From assembly GCA_949286115.1 (NCBI GenBank), contig CASEBK010000043.1:1-44716 (forward strand): a stretch of 44,716 nucleotides of DNA, given 5' to 3'. Source of the DNA: an uncultured Veillonellaceae bacterium (GTDB lineage: Bacteria > Bacillota > Negativicutes > Veillonellales > Dialisteraceae). Both the position numbers and the translations under genes were made by a program. Of the stretch, positions 24,091 through 32,415 are shown piece after piece. Every line of letters begins with the position of its first letter. The first letter of the stretch is position 1. A model generated the notes under the pieces. It was not told where the DNA came from. It searched no databases and was given only the letters and a program-made list of their open reading frames with translations.

Positions 24091-25506
24091 GTGAACCATA
24101 CATCTTTTACCACTTATGATGACAAGCCCCATGAAGAGTGCGGCGTGTTCGGCATTTTTGACCGCGCGGCCAATGCGGCGTTGGAAGTGTACTACGGTCT
24201 CTTCTCGCTGCAGCACCGCGGTCAGGAGAGTGCCGGCATGACGGTCTCCGACGGAGTGTCCATGGAGACGTTCCGCGGCATGGGCCTTGTGACGGAAGTC
24301 TTCCGGGACTTCCCCGTGAAGCAGGGATTCATTGGGATCGGCCACGTGCGCTACAGCACCACCGGCTCGTCTATCCCGAGCAACGTGCAGCCGCTCCAGG
24401 TGGACTGCGCGGAGGGGCCGATCGCGCTGGCGCACAACGGCAATCTCATCAATACGGCGCCCCTTCGGCGTAAGCTCCTCGAGGCGGGCGCAGATTTCCA
24501 GACCACCATGGATACGGAAGTCATCATCAAGCTCATCGCCCGCTCCCGGAAAGAGGCGGTGGAGGACAAGATCAAGGAAGTGATGGGCATCCTCCGCGGG
24601 GCATACGCCCTCGTCGCCGCCACCGACCGTGCCATCTACGGTGTGCGCGATCCCTTCGGCTACCGGCCGCTCGTCATCGGGCAGACGGAGACGGGCTATG
24701 TGCTGGCGTCTGAGACGTGCGCGCTCGATGCGATCGACGCGAAGTTCGTGCGGGACGTGCTCCCCGGCGAGATCGTCACCATCGACGATGGCGGCGTGCA
24801 CAGCACCATGTACGGACCGGCCGTCCATCACCGCCGGGCGATCTGCTCTTTCGAATACATCTACTTTGCCCGTCCGGACTCGGTCATGAATGGACAGAGC
24901 ATCTACGAAGCGCGCCTCAACATGGGCCGCGCGCTCTGGGAAGAGACACACTATGAGGGCGACCTCGTGATGAGCGTGCCCGATTCGGGCAATGTGGCCG
25001 CGCTGGGCTATTCCTACGCCTCTGGCATCCCCTATGCGGAAGGGTTCCTGAAGAACAAATACATGGGCCGCACGTTCATCCAGCCGGACCAGAAGCAGCG
25101 CGAGCGCGCCGTGCGGATGAAGCTCAACCCCATCGCGGGAAACGTCGCCGGGAAGCGCATCATCCTCATCGACGACTCCATCGTCCGCGGCACCACGAGC
25201 GGCATCATCATCCGCATGCTCCGCAATGCCGGTGCGGCGGAGATCAAGCTCTGCATCAGTTCGCCGCCGGTGAAGTATCCCTGCTTCTTCGGCATCGATA
25301 CGGCGGAGCGGCGTCAGCTCATCGCGGCCAAGCACTCCGTGGAGGAGATCCGCGAGCTCATCGGTGCCGACGAGCTGCACTATCTCTCTCAGGAAGGGTT
25401 GGCAAAGGCTATCCGGTGCCTCCGCGGCGAGGACATGTGCTTTGCCTGCTTCGACGGCAAATATGCGGAACCGCTTCCCGAATCCATGGAAGCGCGGGTG
25501 AAATAA
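24091..25506 (+). CDS. purF: Amidophosphoribosyltransferase PurF
   Basis: PurF makes phosphoribosylamine from PRPP and glutamine, the committed step. The 471-residue product begins at a GTG (24091) after AGGAG, with Cys17 in HEECGVFG as the glutaminase nucleophile exposed after propeptide removal. The N-terminal glutamine amidotransferase domain has LQHRGQESAG and GHVRYSTTG. The C-terminal phosphoribosyltransferase domain has IILIDDSIVRGTTS, the PRPP loop. Cysteines in ICSFEY, YPCFFG and DMCFACFDG fit the 4Fe-4S cluster of the Bacillus-type, oxygen-sensitive enzyme. Confidence 0.96.
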   Translation: MNHTSFTTYDDKPHEECGVFGIFDRAANAALEVYYGLFSLQHRGQESAGMTVSDGVSMETFRGMGLVTEVFRDFPVKQGFIGIGHVRYSTTGSSIPSNVQPLQVDCAEGPIALAHNGNLINTAPLRRKLLEAGADFQTTMDTEVIIKLIARSRKEAVEDKIKEVMGILRGAYALVAATDRAIYGVRDPFGYRPLVIGQTETGYVLASETCALDAIDAKFVRDVLPGEIVTIDDGGVHSTMYGPAVHHRRAICSFEYIYFARPDSVMNGQSIYEARLNMGRALWEETHYEGDLVMSVPDSGNVAALGYSYASGIPYAEGFLKNKYMGRTFIQPDQKQRERAVRMKLNPIAGNVAGKRIILIDDSIVRGTTSGIIIRMLRNAGAAEIKLCISSPPVKYPCFFGIDTAERRQLIAAKHSVEEIRELIGADELHYLSQEGLAKAIRCLRGEDMCFACFDGKYAEPLPESMEARVK

Positions 25507-25516
25507 GGAGGAAGGC

Positions 25517-26581
25517 ATGACCGAAAAGAAAAAAGGACTGACCTACGCGGAAGCCGGCGTGGACATCGACGCAGGTGAGCGGGAAGTCGAACTCATCAAA
25601 GACAGCGTGAAGGCGACCTATACCGCAGGCGTTCTGGGCGACCTGGGCGGCTTCGGCGGCCTTTACACGCTGAAGGCAGAAAAAGAGGCCATGGAAGAGC
25701 CGGTGCTCGTCTCCGGCACGGACGGCGTGGGCACGAAGCTGCGCCTGGCGATCGACATGGGCATCCACGACACCATCGGCCAGGACTGTGTGGCCATGAG
25801 CGTGAACGACGTGCTCGTCCAGGGCGCGCGGCCCCTCTTTTTCCTCGACTATATTGCTACCGGCAAGCTCACGCCGGAGCTCATGGCGGAGATCGTGAAG
25901 GGCGTGGCGAACGCCTGCATCGAGTCCGGATGCGCGCTTCTCGGCGGGGAGACGGCGGAGATGGCCGGCTTCTACGCGGCAGGCGACTACGACGTGGCGG
26001 GCTTTGCCGTGGGCGTGGTGGACCGGAAAGACCTCATCACCGGCGAGACCATCTGTCCGGGAGACGTCATCCTGGGCCTGCCTTCGTCGGGCGTCCATTC
26101 GAACGGCTACTCCCTCGTGCGCCGCATCATCAGCGACAACGGACTCGACCTTGCAAAGACCTATGAAGGCATGGACCGGCCCCTCGGGGAAGTGCTCCTC
26201 ACGCCGACCCGCCTCTATCCGAAGGCCGTGCTCCCCGTGATGGAGGCAGTGAAGCTCAAAGGACTCGTGCACATCACCGGCGGCGGCTTCTATGACAACA
26301 TCCCCCGGGTGCTCCCCGAAGGGACCCGCGCCGTCATCGATGCGGACACATGGCCGCTCCTGCCGGTCTTCCCGTTCCTCATGAAGGAAGGCGGCGTGGA
26401 AGCGCGGGAGATGTACCGCACGTTCAACTGCGGCATCGGCATGCTCCTCATCACTGCGCCGGAAGACGCGGCGAAGGCGAAAGAGATCCTCGCGCAGCAC
26501 GGCGAAGCGGTCTATGAGATCGGCCGCATTGAAGAAGGACCTCATGACGTGGTCGTGACAGGCGGTCTTTTCCATGAATAA
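25517..26581 (+). CDS. purM: Phosphoribosylformylglycinamidine cyclo-ligase PurM
   Basis: PurM closes the imidazole ring of AIR using ATP. The 354-residue product opens with LTYAEAGVDIDAG, and has VSGTDGVGTKLRLA near residue 72, QDCVAMSVNDVLVQGARPLF near residue 95, GGETAEMAGFY near residue 145 and ITGGGFYDNIPRVLP near residue 255, all family signatures. AAGGAGG precedes the ATG, 10 bases after purF. The end overlaps purN by eight bases. Confidence 0.96.
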   Translation: MTEKKKGLTYAEAGVDIDAGEREVELIKDSVKATYTAGVLGDLGGFGGLYTLKAEKEAMEEPVLVSGTDGVGTKLRLAIDMGIHDTIGQDCVAMSVNDVLVQGARPLFFLDYIATGKLTPELMAEIVKGVANACIESGCALLGGETAEMAGFYAAGDYDVAGFAVGVVDRKDLITGETICPGDVILGLPSSGVHSNGYSLVRRIISDNGLDLAKTYEGMDRPLGEVLLTPTRLYPKAVLPVMEAVKLKGLVHITGGGFYDNIPRVLPEGTRAVIDADTWPLLPVFPFLMKEGGVEAREMYRTFNCGIGMLLITAPEDAAKAKEILAQHGEAVYEIGRIEEGPHDVVVTGGLFHE

Positions 26582-27197
26582 GAAACGCATCCTCATCTTC
26601 GCATCGGGCCGCGGGTCCAATGCGGAGGCCATCCACGAAGCGTGTGAGAACGGTACCGTCCGCGGCACCGTGGTGGGCGTCATCTGCGACCATCATGACG
26701 CACAGGTGCTCCAGCGGGCCGCGCGGTGGGGCGTGCCCTCTGTGGTGATCGAAAAGAAAGACTATCCGGACAAGGCCGCCTTCGACGGGGCGATCCTCGA
26801 AGCGGCACGGTCTTTCGCGCCGGACCTCATCTGCCTGGCCGGGTACATGCGCATCTGCGGGGAAGACCTCGTTCACGCCTTTCCGAACCGCATCCTCAAT
26901 ATCCACCCGGCGCTCCTGCCGAGCTTCCGCGGCCTTCACGCTCAGCGCCAGGCCGTCGAAGCGGGCGTGAAAGTGGCGGGCTGCACCGTCCATTTCGTCG
27001 GCACCGGCCTCGATGACGGTCCCATCATCACCCAGACGGCCGTCCCCGTCTACGACGACGACACAGAAGAAACTCTCTCCGCGCGCATCCTCGAGCAGGA
27101 GCACCCTGCGTACGTGCGGACGGTCAAAGCGTTTTGTGACGACGCCCTCCATGTGGAAGGGCACAAGGTCACCGGTATGCATGCAAAGGAGCAGTGA
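26574..27197 (+). CDS. purN: Phosphoribosylglycinamide formyltransferase PurN
   Basis: PurN transfers a formyl group from 10-formyl-THF to GAR. The 207-residue product starts with ILIFASGRGSNAEAI and contains ICLAGYMRI and RILNIHPALLPSFRGLHA, where Asn and His are catalytic; the Asp of the triad lies in FVGTGLDDGPIITQ. The start overlaps the end of purM by eight bases, implying coupled translation. The formyl donor could be supplied by Fhs, encoded elsewhere in this window. Confidence 0.95.
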   Translation: MNKKRILIFASGRGSNAEAIHEACENGTVRGTVVGVICDHHDAQVLQRAARWGVPSVVIEKKDYPDKAAFDGAILEAARSFAPDLICLAGYMRICGEDLVHAFPNRILNIHPALLPSFRGLHAQRQAVEAGVKVAGCTVHFVGTGLDDGPIITQTAVPVYDDDTEETLSARILEQEHPAYVRTVKAFCDDALHVEGHKVTGMHAKEQ

Positions 27198-27203
27198 TAT
27201 CAA

Positions 27204-28742
27204 TTGACGATTAAAAGAGCATTGATCAGCGTATCCGATAAAACGGGCGTCGTAGAATTTGCCAGAGGCCTCCATGAACTGGGCGTGGAGATCGTTTCCA
27301 CCGGCGGCACGATGAAAGCCATCGCCGCGGCGGGCATCCCGGTCATCTCCGTCTCCGATGTGACGGGCTTCCCGGAAATGATGGACGGCCGCGTGAAGAC
27401 CCTCCATCCGAAGATCCACGGGGGCATCCTCGCCATCCGGGACAATCCGGAGCACGTGAAAGCCATGGAAGAACACGGCATCACCGGCATCGACCTCGTG
27501 GCGGTGAACCTCTATCCTTTCCGTCAGACCATCGCAAAGCCCGACGTGACGCTCGCCGAAGCCATCGAGAACATCGACATCGGCGGCCCGTCCATGGTGC
27601 GCGCGGCAGCGAAGAATTATAAATACGTCACCATCGTGGTCGATCCGTCCCAGTACGGCGAGATCCTCGAACGCATCAAGACCGATACGCTCACAGAAGA
27701 GTTCCGCCTGAAGCTCTCGCAGAAAGCGTTCCTCCACACCGGCCTCTACGACTGCGCCATCGCGGACTACCTCGAAAAGCAGGTGGACGGCGGCAGCGAC
27801 ATGCCTGATGTGTTCAGCCTGGCCTACACGAAGATCCAGGATCTGCGCTACGGCGAGAATCCGCACCAGAAGGCAGCGTTCTACAAAGACCCCGAAGAGA
27901 CCGGCGGCATCGCCGCGGCCAAACAGCTCCACGGCAAAGAGCTCTCGTACAACAATATCGTCGACATGGAAGCGGCGTGGGATCTTGCCATGGAGTGGAA
28001 AGACACCCCGGCGTGCGCCATCATCAAGCACACCAATCCCTGCGGCACTGCGCTCGGCGCGACGGCGAAAGAAGCGTTCCAGCGCGCTTTTGAAGCGGAC
28101 AGCACCTCGGCCTACGGCGGCATCGTGGCAATGAACCGCGAATGCGACAAAGAGACCGCTGAAGCGATGAAGCCGATCTTCTTCGAAGTGGTCATGGCAC
28201 CGAAATTCTCCGAAGAAGCGCTCGCCGTGCTCGGCACGAAGAAGAACATCCGCCTCATCGAAGTGCCGGAGCTCTCCAAGCCCGAGCTCCAGATCAAGAA
28301 AGTCTCCGGCGGCTGCCTCCTGCAGACCCCCGATGACAGCGCCGAGACCCGGGAAGACTGCCAGGTCGTCACCGACCGCGCGCCCACTGAAGACGAATGG
28401 GCGGCCATGGAATTCGCGTGGAAGATCGTGAAGCACGTGAAGTCGAACGCCATCGTCCTCACCGGCAAAGATGTCACCTACGGCGTCGGCGCAGGGCAGA
28501 TGAACCGCGTGGGCTCCGCGAAGATCGCCATCGAAGAAGCGGGCGAAAAAGCGAAAGGCTCCGTCATGGCGTCTGATGCGTTCTTCCCCTTCGGCGATAC
28601 CATCGAAGCGGCAGGCAAAGCAGGCATCACCGCTGTCATCCAGCCGGGCGGCTCCATCCGGGATCAGGAATCCATCGACATGGCGAACAAGTACGGCATC
28701 GCCATGGTCTTCACCGGACACCGCCATTTCCGTCACGGATAA
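27204..28742 (+). CDS. purH: Bifunctional AICAR transformylase / IMP cyclohydrolase PurH
   Basis: PurH performs the last two steps to IMP. The 512-residue product has the N-terminal cyclohydrolase domain (RALISVSDKTGVVEFA, STGGTMKAI, GRVKTLHPKIHGGILA) and the C-terminal transformylase domain (LRYGENPHQKAAFY, IIKHTNPCG with the catalytic Lys-His pair, TYGVGAGQMNRVGS). I take the TTG at 27204 as the start because it gives the canonical N terminus; the AAGGAG site is about 12 bases away, a long spacing, so initiation may be weak or coupled to purN, which ends six bases upstream. Confidence 0.95.
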   Translation: MTIKRALISVSDKTGVVEFARGLHELGVEIVSTGGTMKAIAAAGIPVISVSDVTGFPEMMDGRVKTLHPKIHGGILAIRDNPEHVKAMEEHGITGIDLVAVNLYPFRQTIAKPDVTLAEAIENIDIGGPSMVRAAAKNYKYVTIVVDPSQYGEILERIKTDTLTEEFRLKLSQKAFLHTGLYDCAIADYLEKQVDGGSDMPDVFSLAYTKIQDLRYGENPHQKAAFYKDPEETGGIAAAKQLHGKELSYNNIVDMEAAWDLAMEWKDTPACAIIKHTNPCGTALGATAKEAFQRAFEADSTSAYGGIVAMNRECDKETAEAMKPIFFEVVMAPKFSEEALAVLGTKKNIRLIEVPELSKPELQIKKVSGGCLLQTPDDSAETREDCQVVTDRAPTEDEWAAMEFAWKIVKHVKSNAIVLTGKDVTYGVGAGQMNRVGSAKIAIEEAGEKAKGSVMASDAFFPFGDTIEAAGKAGITAVIQPGGSIRDQESIDMANKYGIAMVFTGHRHFRHG

Positions 28743-28755
28743 AAAGGAGAGCCAA

Positions 28756-30036
28756 ATGAAGGTACTTGTCATAGGGAGCGGCGGCCGGGAGCACGCCCTC
28801 TGCTGGAAACTCAGAGAAAGCCCCTCTGTAGAGAAAGTCTACGCCATTCCCGGCAGCGACGGCATGCAGGACGTGGCCTCCTCCGTGCCGGTGGCGAGCC
28901 AGGAAGACATCCTCGACTTCGCCCGGCTCATGCAGGTGGACCTCACCGTAGCGGGACCGGAGACGGTCCTGGCGGAAGGGCTGGGCGACCGGTTCCGCGA
29001 AGCGGGCCTTCCGTTCTTCGGCCCGTCTCAGGCGGCGGCGCGCATCGAAGGCTCCAAAGGCTTTGCAAAAGAGCTCATGAAGAAATATCACATTCCTACC
29101 GCGGCGTATGAGACGTTCACCAGTGAGGAAGATGCCGTGGCCTACGTGAAGGCCCAGACGAAGTATCCCCTCGTCATCAAGGCAGACGGTCTGGCCGCGG
29201 GCAAAGGCGTGGTCATCGCGCAGGATGAAGCAGAAGCGCTCGAAGCCGTGCGGGACATGATGGAAGGAAAGTCCTTCGGGGCGGCGGGGACCACCGTGGT
29301 CATTGAAGAATTCATGGAAGGGGAAGAGGCGAGCGTCCTCTCCTTCTGTGACGGCACGACCATCGTGCCCATGATCTCCTCGCAGGACCACAAGCGCATC
29401 CACGACGGCGACGAAGGGCCGAACACCGGCGGCATGGGCGCCTACGCTCCCGCGCCGGTCATGACAGTGGACCTCATGAAGACCGTCCAGGAGACGATCC
29501 TCCAGCCGGCGTGCGATGCCATGCGCGCCGAAGGCTACCCCTTCGTGGGCTGCCTCTACGCGGGGCTCATGATCACTTCCGAGGGGCCGAAAGTGGTGGA
29601 GTTCAACTGCCGCTTCGGTGATCCGGAGACGGAAGTGGTGCTGCCCATGCTGGACGGCGACCTTGCCGAGATCATGATGCACTGTGTGAACGGCACGCTC
29701 TCTCCCGAAGATGTGCACTGGAAAGACGGCTACGCTGTGGACGTGGTGCTCGCCTCGGAAGGCTATCCGGCGGGCCACACCGACGGCGACGCCATCTGCG
29801 GCATCGAAGACGCGCAGCGCGCGGGATGCCACATCTTCCACGCAGGGACGAAGAAAAAGAGCGGCGCATTCGTCACCGCCGGAGGCCGCGTGCTGAACGT
29901 GGTCGCCCGGGGCGCGACGCTCCGTGAAGCGCGTGACAAAGCCTACGAAGGCGTCTCCCACATCCAGTGGCGGGGCATGCAGTACCGCCGCGACATCGCA
30001 GCGAAGGGCTTGAAGCACCTCGAAAGCCAGAAATAA
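28756..30036 (+). CDS. purD: Phosphoribosylamine--glycine ligase PurD
   Basis: PurD makes GAR from phosphoribosylamine, glycine and ATP. The 426-residue ATP-grasp enzyme starts MKVLVIGSGGREHALCWKL, and has PLVIKADGLAAGKGVVIA near residue 138, SQDHKRIHDGDEGPNTGGMG near residue 211 and EFNCRFGDPETE near residue 282 (metal and nucleotide sites). AAAAGGAG precedes the ATG, 13 bases after purH. It is the last gene before the operon terminator. Confidence 0.96.
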   Translation: MKVLVIGSGGREHALCWKLRESPSVEKVYAIPGSDGMQDVASSVPVASQEDILDFARLMQVDLTVAGPETVLAEGLGDRFREAGLPFFGPSQAAARIEGSKGFAKELMKKYHIPTAAYETFTSEEDAVAYVKAQTKYPLVIKADGLAAGKGVVIAQDEAEALEAVRDMMEGKSFGAAGTTVVIEEFMEGEEASVLSFCDGTTIVPMISSQDHKRIHDGDEGPNTGGMGAYAPAPVMTVDLMKTVQETILQPACDAMRAEGYPFVGCLYAGLMITSEGPKVVEFNCRFGDPETEVVLPMLDGDLAEIMMHCVNGTLSPEDVHWKDGYAVDVVLASEGYPAGHTDGDAICGIEDAQRAGCHIFHAGTKKKSGAFVTAGGRVLNVVARGATLREARDKAYEGVSHIQWRGMQYRRDIAAKGLKHLESQK

Positions 30037-30041
30037 AAAAG

Positions 30042-30074
30042 AAACAGTCTGTCCGAAAGGGCGGGCTGTTTTTT
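30042..30074. terminator. Terminator of the purine operon
   Basis: AAACAGTCTGTCC, GAAA tetraloop, GGGCGGGCTGTTTTTT. A run of As before the stem makes it usable from the minus strand as well, for the convergent phzF-like gene. Confidence 0.9.
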
Positions 30075-30130
30075 GGTGCTCTTTTTTCAGCAAGGAAGAT
30101 CATTTTCGGCGCTTCCCGCAGGAGGCGGGA

Positions 30131-30901
30131 TCAGAGGAGGAGCTCGGTCTCGGAAACGAGGCGGGCCTGTTCCGCGAGGCGGACGGCGCGGCCCATCTCG
30201 CAGAGGAGGCGGCCGCCGCGGGGAGAGAGCTGGGCGGCGGTGAGCCTCGCTTTGTCGAGCTTCCTGCTCCACAGCGGGACGAGTGACGCGTGGGCGGAGC
30301 CGGTGACGGGATCTTCGTCGGACAGCTCCGGACAAAAGTAGCGGGAGACTAAGTCCGTGTCCCGCCCTTTGGCAGTGATGACGACGCCGAGCCAGCGGCT
30401 GAGCGCAGTCATGGCGCCGTAGCGGGGAACGTAGCGGCGCACGGCGTCTTCGTCGGGGAGCACGAAGATCAGATCGCGGGAGGACCAGACTTCTGCGGGA
30501 GAAAGGCCGAGCGTGCGGCAGGCGTCTTCCGGAAGATCGATGCGCCGGGGCGGACGGCAGGGGAGCTCGATCTCGTAAAGCCTGCCTCTTTTCCGCACGG
30601 GAAGAAGACCGGCGGACGTGAGGAAGCGCACCTCCATGAGCGCCGGGCGCAGGAAGCGCATGACGAAGTATCCCGCCGCCATCGTGGCGTGGCCGCACAG
30701 GTCGATCTCAGCGGCGGGCGTGAACCAGCGCAGACTGAATCCGTCCGGGCCCGCCGTGAGGAACGCCGTCTCGGGGAGCGCGATCTCCGCGGCGGCGCGC
30801 TGCATGAGCGTCGCTGGAAGGGGCGCTTCCATAAAGCAGACGGCGGCGGGATTTCCGCTTCCTGGACCGTCGGAGAACGCTTCGATGACCGTGTATTTCA
30901 T
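30131..30901 (-). CDS. PhzF family protein (isomerase/epimerase fold)
   Basis: A 256-residue protein of the diaminopimelate-epimerase fold PhzF family. It opens VIEAFSDGPGSGNPAAVCF, has LPETAFL with the putative catalytic Glu near residue 44, LRWFTPAAEIDLCGHATMAA near residue 57 and DPVTGSAHASL near residue 198. PhzF itself isomerises a phenazine precursor, but most members have unknown substrates and no phenazine genes are present here. It is shorter than the usual 260 to 300 residues but both half-domains are present. AGGAGG precedes the ATG. Confidence 0.9.
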   Translation of the reverse strand: MKYTVIEAFSDGPGSGNPAAVCFMEAPLPATLMQRAAAEIALPETAFLTAGPDGFSLRWFTPAAEIDLCGHATMAAGYFVMRFLRPALMEVRFLTSAGLLPVRKRGRLYEIELPCRPPRRIDLPEDACRTLGLSPAEVWSSRDLIFVLPDEDAVRRYVPRYGAMTALSRWLGVVITAKGRDTDLVSRYFCPELSDEDPVTGSAHASLVPLWSRKLDKARLTAAQLSPRGGRLLCEMGRAVRLAEQARLVSETELLL

Positions 30902-30925
30902 GATGACCTCCTGGGAATTTTCTTT

Positions 30926-30953
30926 ATTATATAAACTTCGCCGCAGCTTTCAA
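30926..30953 (-). promoter_or_regulatory. Promoter of the phzF-like gene
   Basis: TTGAAA (30948-30953), 16-base spacer, TATAAT (30926-30931) on the minus strand. A CGCCGC/GCGGCG hairpin overlaps the -35 box. Confidence 0.7.
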
Positions 30954-30971
30954 GCGGCGCTTTGCTTTGGC

Positions 30972-31238
30972 TTTACAAAGAGGAAGCATCGGAAGCGCGC
31001 GCCCCACGGGCGGGGAGAGACTTTTGCAGGGCGCGGCGGAAGGGGCAGAGAAAGACGCGGGAGGGAGTCGCTTTTGCCGCTCTCTGATGCTGCGGCGGCA
31101 GAAGAGCGCGGCATTGGCGATGAGAAATGTCTTTTCCCCTTTACAAAGGCAGAAGGGGGAAGATAGCCCATGGGCCGGGCTTTTGGCTGAATTTTGAGAA
31201 TTTTTCCCATACATGCGCCTTACACAGGTTTTACAAAG
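30972..31238 (+). repeat. Three exact copies of TTTACAAAG upstream of pstS
   Basis: Copies begin at 30972, 31140 and 31230, all on the plus strand. The last one forms part of the Pho-box-like array. The rest of the 30954-31207 spacer is purine- and GC-rich with no coding frame I can support. Confidence 0.6.
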
Positions 31239-31257
31239 TAGACGAAAAAAATACATA
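31208..31257 (+). promoter_or_regulatory. Pho-box-like direct repeats and promoter of pstS
   Basis: CATACA (31208), CTTACA (31219) and TTTACA (31230) recur with an exact 11-base period, the spacing of PhoP-binding repeats (TTAACA type) in Firmicutes. The last repeat could serve as the -35 element, with TACATA (31252-31257) 16 bases further on as the -10. Binding by the PhoP-like regulator encoded at 35307 is a reasonable inference. Confidence 0.6.
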
Positions 31258-31334
31258 TTTTGCTATTTGGATTTTACACACGTACCGTACACTGTAGACA
31301 CCACAACAAAGTAAGGTATTGAGGGAGGAAAAAA

Positions 31335-32219
31335 ATGAATCTCAAGAAATTGGCAGCAGCAGGTTTATCCGTAGTCGTTCTCGCAGGGCTCGCAGGCTGC
31401 GGCGGCAGCCAGGACAAAGCGGCGGACAAAAAAGCGGGGAGCGATCTCTCCGGCAAGGTGACCGCTTCCGGCTCTTCCGCTCTGCTCCCGCTCGCAAAAG
31501 ACGCTTCCGCGAAGTTCAAGGCGGAGAATCCGAACGTGTCCATGACGCTCAACGCCGGCGGCTCCGGCACGGGCCTCAAGCAGGTCTCCGAAGGCTCTGT
31601 GGACATCGGCATGTCCGACGTGTTTGCGGAAGAAAAACTGCCCGCTGAAAAAGCCAAGGAACTGGTGGATCATAAAGTCTGCGTCATCACCATGGCGCCG
31701 ATCGTCAATAAGGACGTAGGCGCGACGGTGAAGAACCTCACCAAGGCGCAGATCCAGGACATCTTCACCGCGAAGGTGACGAACTGGAAAGACGTGGGCG
31801 GCCCTGATGAACCGATCGTCCTCGTGACTCGTCCTTCTACGTCCGGCACGAGAGCGCTCTTCACGAAGTACGCTATGGACGGCAAGGAAGAAGCGTCCAA
31901 CAAGTCGCTCGAAACGGACGATTCCGGCACGCTCATCCAGAGCATCTCTCAGACGAAGGGCGCCATCGGCTATGTGGCTCTGTCCTACCTCGTCAACAAT
32001 AAAGATGTGGCGACCGTTGCCATCGACGGCGTAGAACCGACCCTCGAAAACACCTACAACGGCAAGTATCCGGTCTGGGGCTATGAACACATGTACACGA
32101 AGGGCGAGGCAAAAGGCGCTGTGAAGGCGTTCCTCGACTACATCGTCTCCGACAAGTATGCCGGCGAGCTGGAAAAACAGGGCTACGCAGTCACCTCCAA
32201 GATGACCGTGCAGCGCTGA
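31335..32219 (+). CDS. pstS: Phosphate ABC transporter substrate-binding lipoprotein PstS
   Basis: PstS captures phosphate outside the membrane and delivers it to PstCA. The 294-residue product has a lipoprotein signal with LAGLAGC (Cys22 lipidated), then VTASGSSALLPLAKDAS, NAGGSGTGLKQV and VTRPSTSGTRALF, whose serines, threonines and Arg bind phosphate. It is of the standard length for this group. GAGGGAGG precedes the ATG. A stable hairpin separates it from pstC, which would favour higher expression of the binding protein than of the membrane components. Confidence 0.96.
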   Translation: MNLKKLAAAGLSVVVLAGLAGCGGSQDKAADKKAGSDLSGKVTASGSSALLPLAKDASAKFKAENPNVSMTLNAGGSGTGLKQVSEGSVDIGMSDVFAEEKLPAEKAKELVDHKVCVITMAPIVNKDVGATVKNLTKAQIQDIFTAKVTNWKDVGGPDEPIVLVTRPSTSGTRALFTKYAMDGKEEASNKSLETDDSGTLIQSISQTKGAIGYVALSYLVNNKDVATVAIDGVEPTLENTYNGKYPVWGYEHMYTKGEAKGAVKAFLDYIVSDKYAGELEKQGYAVTSKMTVQR

Positions 32220-32265
32220 TTGCTGACTGCATGACAGGATCGGGCGGCCTGGCCGCCTTCGGCTG

Positions 32266-32310
32266 AAGAATCGCCGGGTACCTTTCCCCATCGGCGCCCG
32301 GCGATTTCTT
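32266..32310 (+). terminator. Intercistronic hairpin between pstS and pstC
   Basis: CGCCGGG/CCCGGCG (32272-32278/32297-32303) flanked by AAGAA and TTTCTT. The T tract is poor, so it is more likely a partial terminator or an mRNA 3'-end stabiliser than a full stop. A second GGCGG/CCGCC hairpin precedes it. Confidence 0.6.
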
Positions 32311-32415
32311 CCGCCAGATTCTGGCAGAGCGCCGCGCTTCTCCTTTCCCCGTCGAAGGAGGGAGGGGCGGAGCTTTGCCAGGCTTTGGCGTATTCGTTTC
32401 ACAAAGGAGGACTTT

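Noticed and set aside
23140..28772. Two long minus-strand frames opposite purC to purH
   Set aside because: They mirror the codon bias of the purine genes and show no conserved motif, start signal or independent promoter.
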